Assembly (NCBI RefSeq): GCF_017591425.1
Contig: NW_024464918.1
Coordinates: 7,562,001 to 7,626,000, forward strand
Length of the DNA: 64,000 nucleotides
Origin: Ochotona curzoniae
Lineage: Eukaryota; Chordata; Mammalia; Lagomorpha; Ochotonidae
Reading direction: 5' to 3'
The notes under the pieces are model-generated. The model was not told the DNA's origin, ran no database searches, and saw only the letters and a list, made by a program, of their open reading frames with translations. Shown piece by piece: positions 60,245-64,000 of the stretch. How positions within the stretch are numbered: position 1 is the first letter of the stretch; each line of letters begins with the position of its first letter. A program made the position numbers and the translations under genes.

Positions 60245-62405
60245 GCCCAACCACAGAGTTCCTGAGGAACCTCTTCTATGCTTATAATTCTGGTGATTAA
60301 GAGAAGGGACAAGAGAAAAAAGCTAAGGCATAAATTAAGATCCTAAGACAGGGTCCTTTGTTTTTTTTGTAAGATTGCTTTGAAACTTTGACAGTTTGTC
60401 CACTGATGACAAACAATGAATCCTGAAGCTGAAGAAAACAGAAACAAAGCAACTCTAAACCTTGTGATCAAATGACAGTTCTGTTTAAGAAAGACAAGGG
60501 ATGAATGTCACGTAGCAAGTATCTATGTCTGCCTAAAAGCGAAACACTAGTTTTCTGTATGGATCTGGTGGGAACGGAGAACCTCAAGATGAATGTTCAC
60601 TGTGATGGTGAGAATAATCACAGCCTGGTAATCACGGAAAGCAAAATCCGAAAGAGAGAGCAATTCTCATACTATCACACTGCTGAGATGACTTTGCAGT
60701 TACACATGTTTTAGTAATACGGCAATAAATATGGCCTAATGTGGTTGTTACTAAAGTATTCGTATTGTCAAATGCCATCAACTCAAACTGTTTAAAGGCA
60801 TCTGAAAGCCTTTCAATCCTGTAAATACACGCTAAGCAAAAAAATAAAAGATAATGTTATATTTTAAGTTGCTTTAAAAAAAAAAAAACTACTTACAACG
60901 AGGAGCCCCACGTGTACCTAATCGAAACTACAAGAGCAGGGCTTTCGGGATTGCTGCAGCTGCAGCAGAGAAGAACTGCTCCAGGAAGCGATGATACCAG
61001 ACTGCATTTACTTTTATCTTACCCATAGTAGCATTATTTTCTGCAACCATAAAGACACAGCTCTATCATATACACTTATCTCAAGGAAATGGTACCTTCA
61101 CAATTAAGACATCCACACGCTGATGCTTATCCCCTGCAAAAAAAAATCATCCCAATGCCAGTGGCTACCAAGACAGACTTCTGATTTCTTCCTGCTTTGC
61201 CACCAGCACTCCCCTCGTCTCTACACACATATCCCTCAAACTATGTCAGAAGCAGGAACAAATTTCCTAACCCAAACTGAAAAGTCCTTGGCTCTCCAAA
61301 TGACTACAAATTGCATGGCTAAGTGCATATGGCCACAGGGCTGTCACAATTACTTCTCCTGACAATTCATCATAGCATACTAATTCTATAATATCATTAC
61401 TGCGTCTCTTCTCACTGTACGGATCCAGTCAGCTAATTTAATCAACTAATAATAGATTCAGAAATGGATGCAAGGGGCCCTAGCACTTCAAATTATATTA
61501 CTAGAGATGTACCATGGTGAAGAGGATGCATTCCTCGCTGTTCAACACAACCTCCACAAGTTAAGTTGTCCTAATAAGATAGGGGAGCTTACCTCTCAAC
61601 ATTTCAGCTGGAAAATTACAACTCAGGAATTGTCTTTCAAAATCAATACTTTGTTCTACTTAAGATTCATTAATCATTTCAACAAGAAAAAAGAACTTTT
61701 TCTCCCAGAGGAGGGTTCATTATGGATATTAATAAGACATGAAACTCAGAAGTTTTCATATGAGTAGGAGAAATCAGACTGCTATGATTAACGGCAAAGT
61801 GAGGTATTCAAGGATGGACAATTAATTTTATTAAATTTTAATCTTCTCTGCAAATGTCAATGATAATTAGAAAACATTCTTAAACATCACAGTCCATCTT
61901 ACGTGTCATGAACAATAACAAGTTAATTCATTATGAAGGAAAAAAGCCAGAATGAAAACCTTAAACTCAGAAAGTATACAACAGGCAAAATAAAGGCCAA
62001 AAATATGAAAGAATTTCCAAAAAAAATCATGGAAATTGTGAATTCAATTTTCAATGTAAATCTCACTTCACATTTTCCATAACCTTTAGCTTTCTGGAAC
62101 TTCCAAACATGTATCATTTATTCAGATTTAAAACTAAAACTGTACAGTTTGTTTACAAGAGCCCCTGACCTGAAAGAACACTAGGATTTCTTTTCAGTGT
62201 TTTTCTAAAGGGCAGGACTTACCTGTCTTTCCTCCATTTGAAGCAGTGATCCACAGGAAAAAATCCCCAGGATAAGACAGCTTTGCAACCAGGTTTGCAC
62301 GGCATCTAGCATGCGAATTCCCAGAAGCTACTCACTGGCTGTTTATGTTAACCTTCTTCACCTGTTGCAGGCTTTCTTGCTAGGGAAGAGTTCTGAAGTT
62401 ACTGT
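60245..62405. other. No recognised gene
   Basis: Includes A-runs (60876-60888), a 16-bp palindrome of CTG/CAG composition (60952-60967) and a 99-codon plus frame at 61468-61767, not recognised. Confidence 0.45.
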
Positions 62406-62409
62406 CAGT

Positions 62410-62612
62410 CAGGGGCTAGACAATGTTCTTCTGATCAGGTTCATTTGCATATTTGTAACATTGTTCATGAGCCATGCAAAATTATCAGCTTAAGAATTAG
62501 CCTGTTTTAAATCTACTGATTTCAAGTCCTGTCTGTGGTTGCCTTGGCAGGGTCAGACCACATGATTTTTCAGCCCTTCCGTGACCCGTGGATCGGAATT
62601 TCCCCACCCCTG
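62410..62612 (+). mobile_element. hAT-like non-autonomous DNA transposon, copy 2 with terminal CAGGGG/CCCCTG
   Basis: About 203 bases bounded by CAGGGG (62410-62415) and CCCCTG (62607-62612), a short terminal inverted repeat of hAT style. The interior aligns by eye with 42453-42669 (see that entry for shared phrases). No 8-base target-site duplication is evident at the flanks. No coding capacity; it would have needed a transposase supplied in trans. Confidence 0.75.
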
Positions 62613-62614
62613 AA

Positions 62615-63232
62615 TGAAAACTTGCAATGCATTACCGTCCATGGGGTAAAATATTACTTAACGCTTTACCAAAGTGCTACTTTCCAAGTGAATGATGAAA
62701 TTCTGAAAGTCTGATTCTGTTAAGATCTGAATACTCTATGTCTTCTTTATGAAAACCATATTTTCAGAGCCCCTAAGATCAGAAGTCTTAAATGAGGAGT
62801 AAGGAACCTGAAGAAGGACCTCAGATTGGTTAGAACTGGTTTATGCTCCTTCATAGTTAAGTGGACTGCTAGTGTTTTAAATCACATCAAAGTAGTATTT
62901 GTGCTTTTATTGCAAGCCACAAGAACCAGTGTCCAAATACCTAGAAACACAGGTACACAGATGAAGCTGAAGAATATACACTCACACAGTCTTTTGGCTA
63001 TCAAAGTCTCTAACTAAACACAAATCACCAGGCATTACCAGCTGTATTCATTTTGTTATCTACAACACCAGGACAGCTGTGGCAGTAAGAATTGCCAAAC
63101 GCTCAAAAAGCCGATCAAACTGTCTTACACATAATGATTCTTAAGGGTGTTTATTTAATAAAGTGTTTATCATAAAATTACCATTTCTTTTAAGATGATG
63201 GTTTTAGTTTTCCTGGATGTGACCATTTTATA
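62615..63232. other. No recognised feature
   Basis: Unique-looking AT-rich DNA. Confidence 0.5.
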
Positions 63233-63240
63233 AAATCAGT

Positions 63241-63576
63241 ACTTGGGGCTTGCCTTGGGTTGTAACAAGCTAAACTGCCACCTCTAACACCAGTGTCTCA
63301 TATAGGTGATGATTGGAACTTAGCTGCGCCGCTTCTTATCCAGCTCTCTGATAACAGCCAAAGAAAAGCAGCGAAAGCCAGTCAAAATGCTTGGGCCTCT
63401 GCCACTCATGTGAGAGAACCTGATGGGGTGGTTGGTTGGCTTAAACCTGGCTCAGCCCCAGCCACTGCAGCCATCTGGGGAGTGAACCAGCAAGTGTCAG
63501 ATTCTTTCTCTTTCTCTCTCTTCTCTCTGTTGCTATGTTTCTCCCTTTAACTCTTTCAAATAAATACATAAATCTT
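63241..63576 (+). mobile_element. Lagomorph SINE (CSINE type) with target-site duplication
   Basis: Head 'acttggggcttgccttggg', 'cttatccagctctctgataa', 'aaatgcttgggcctctgcc', 'actcatgtgagagaacctga', 'tggctcagccccagccac', 'ggggagtgaaccagcaag', CT-rich tail and 'actctttcaaataaatacat'. An 8-base repeat AAATCAGT occurs at 63233-63240 and 63577-63584. Internal divergence indicates middle to old age; the 85-codon frame here is SINE-derived. Confidence 0.9.
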
Positions 63577-63589
63577 AAATCAGTTTGTG

Positions 63590-64000
63590 CATTTAGATAT
63601 CACCCTTAAAACTGTACAACTGTATCCAAAAATTCACAGTAAAATGTATTTAAACAAAATGCTAGTACCTCTGTTAAAAAGTGGTGTCATCACAGTAATA
63701 CTCCAGTACAGTTGTTTTGAGAAACACTTGTAAATTCAGTAAAATGTCCATCCAGTGTCACCCTTTGCTAAATGGGATTCAAATCATGTTTGCTTAGCTT
63801 AAATGCAAGGCATCTCCATGAGCACTGTAATATAACAAAACAAATAATTTTCCTTTCATCAATATACAACAGCTTTGTTCATTATTGAGAAACGTTAGGT
63901 GGTAAAGTATTGAGTGCTATGCATTTTATGCTTAAATCAATGTACTGTCTTGCAGTTATGCCACCTAATGTGTTTTTAAGTCATCCGCTACAGAGATCAA
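63590..64000. other. No recognised feature
   Basis: AT-rich unique-looking DNA to the end of the window. Confidence 0.5.

Noticed and set aside
59855..60254. Two overlapping minus-strand frames of about 110 codons
   Set aside because: They lie over antisense L2 sequence with different frames open at once, as expected for a purine-rich strand rather than a gene.
60952..60967. 16-bp palindrome TGCTGCAGCTGCAGCA
   Set aside because: Simple CTG/CAG composition makes such palindromes common; no further structure around it.
1..64000. Search for CRISPR arrays, operons, phage or other prokaryote-type systems
   Set aside because: No regular direct-repeat arrays, no ribosome binding sites ahead of long frames and no dense coding; the repeats are mammalian, specifically lagomorph-like.

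Overview
This window looks like mammalian nuclear DNA that is intergenic or deep-intronic. I found no protein-coding gene, rRNA, tRNA gene, CRISPR array or bacterial-style operon that I could support. It is AT-rich and CpG-poor, with frequent stop codons in all six frames. It is filled with interspersed repeats of different ages. Open frames are short (the longest about 195 codons) and most of the longer ones are explained by repeats or by chance. I did not find a previously undescribed biological system.

The organism is most likely a lagomorph, and within lagomorphs a pika (Ochotona). About 17 copies of a tRNA-derived SINE of the lagomorph C-repeat (CSINE) type are scattered in both orientations. 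They have a tRNA-like head with A and B boxes, a body carrying 'gggaccctg', 'gagaccc' and 'gaagaagctcctggctcctg'-like blocks, and a CT-rich then A/T-rich tail. The least decayed copies (12783-13126, 16773-17078, 22978-23303, 47259-47543) have a 'tccaataaaaat' or 'tggtagcctagtggc' style that I associate with pika rather than rabbit. The species call is an inference from memory of these families.

Layout. 1-1150 is an antisense LINE-2 fragment reaching into the reverse transcriptase region, followed by an old SINE. 3257-3730 is a possible terminal exon with a good polyadenylation signal. 4505-4855 is an MLT1-type LTR. 5.8-7.7 kb holds MIRs, an L1 3' end and a hAT/MER fragment. 8.7-23.6 kb is rich in SINEs, including a dated young copy with a clear target-site duplication at 12.8 kb and a head-to-head SINE pair at 23.0-23.6 kb. 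24.9-25.6 kb is an old L1M 3' end. 27.8-37.3 kb carries almost no recognisable lineage-specific repeats. 37.3-50.4 kb has SINEs, a hAT-like element at 42.5 kb and a lagomorph L1 ORF2/3'UTR remnant at 44.6-45.2 kb. 50.4-56.8 kb is again repeat-poor. 56.8-63.6 kb holds an old SINE, LINE-2 pieces, a MIR, a second copy of the hAT-like element and a SINE with a target-site duplication.

There is no gene network to describe. The elements work together only in the usual way: L1 machinery mobilised the SINEs, as their A-rich tails and flanking direct repeats show. The observations most worth a second look are the two related hAT-like elements with CAGGGG/CCCCTG ends, the possible polyadenylated terminal exon near 3.3-3.7 kb, a 20-bp perfect palindrome at 55.4 kb, and a few unexplained open frames. 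Boundaries given for repeats are estimates by eye, usually within about 10-30 bases.
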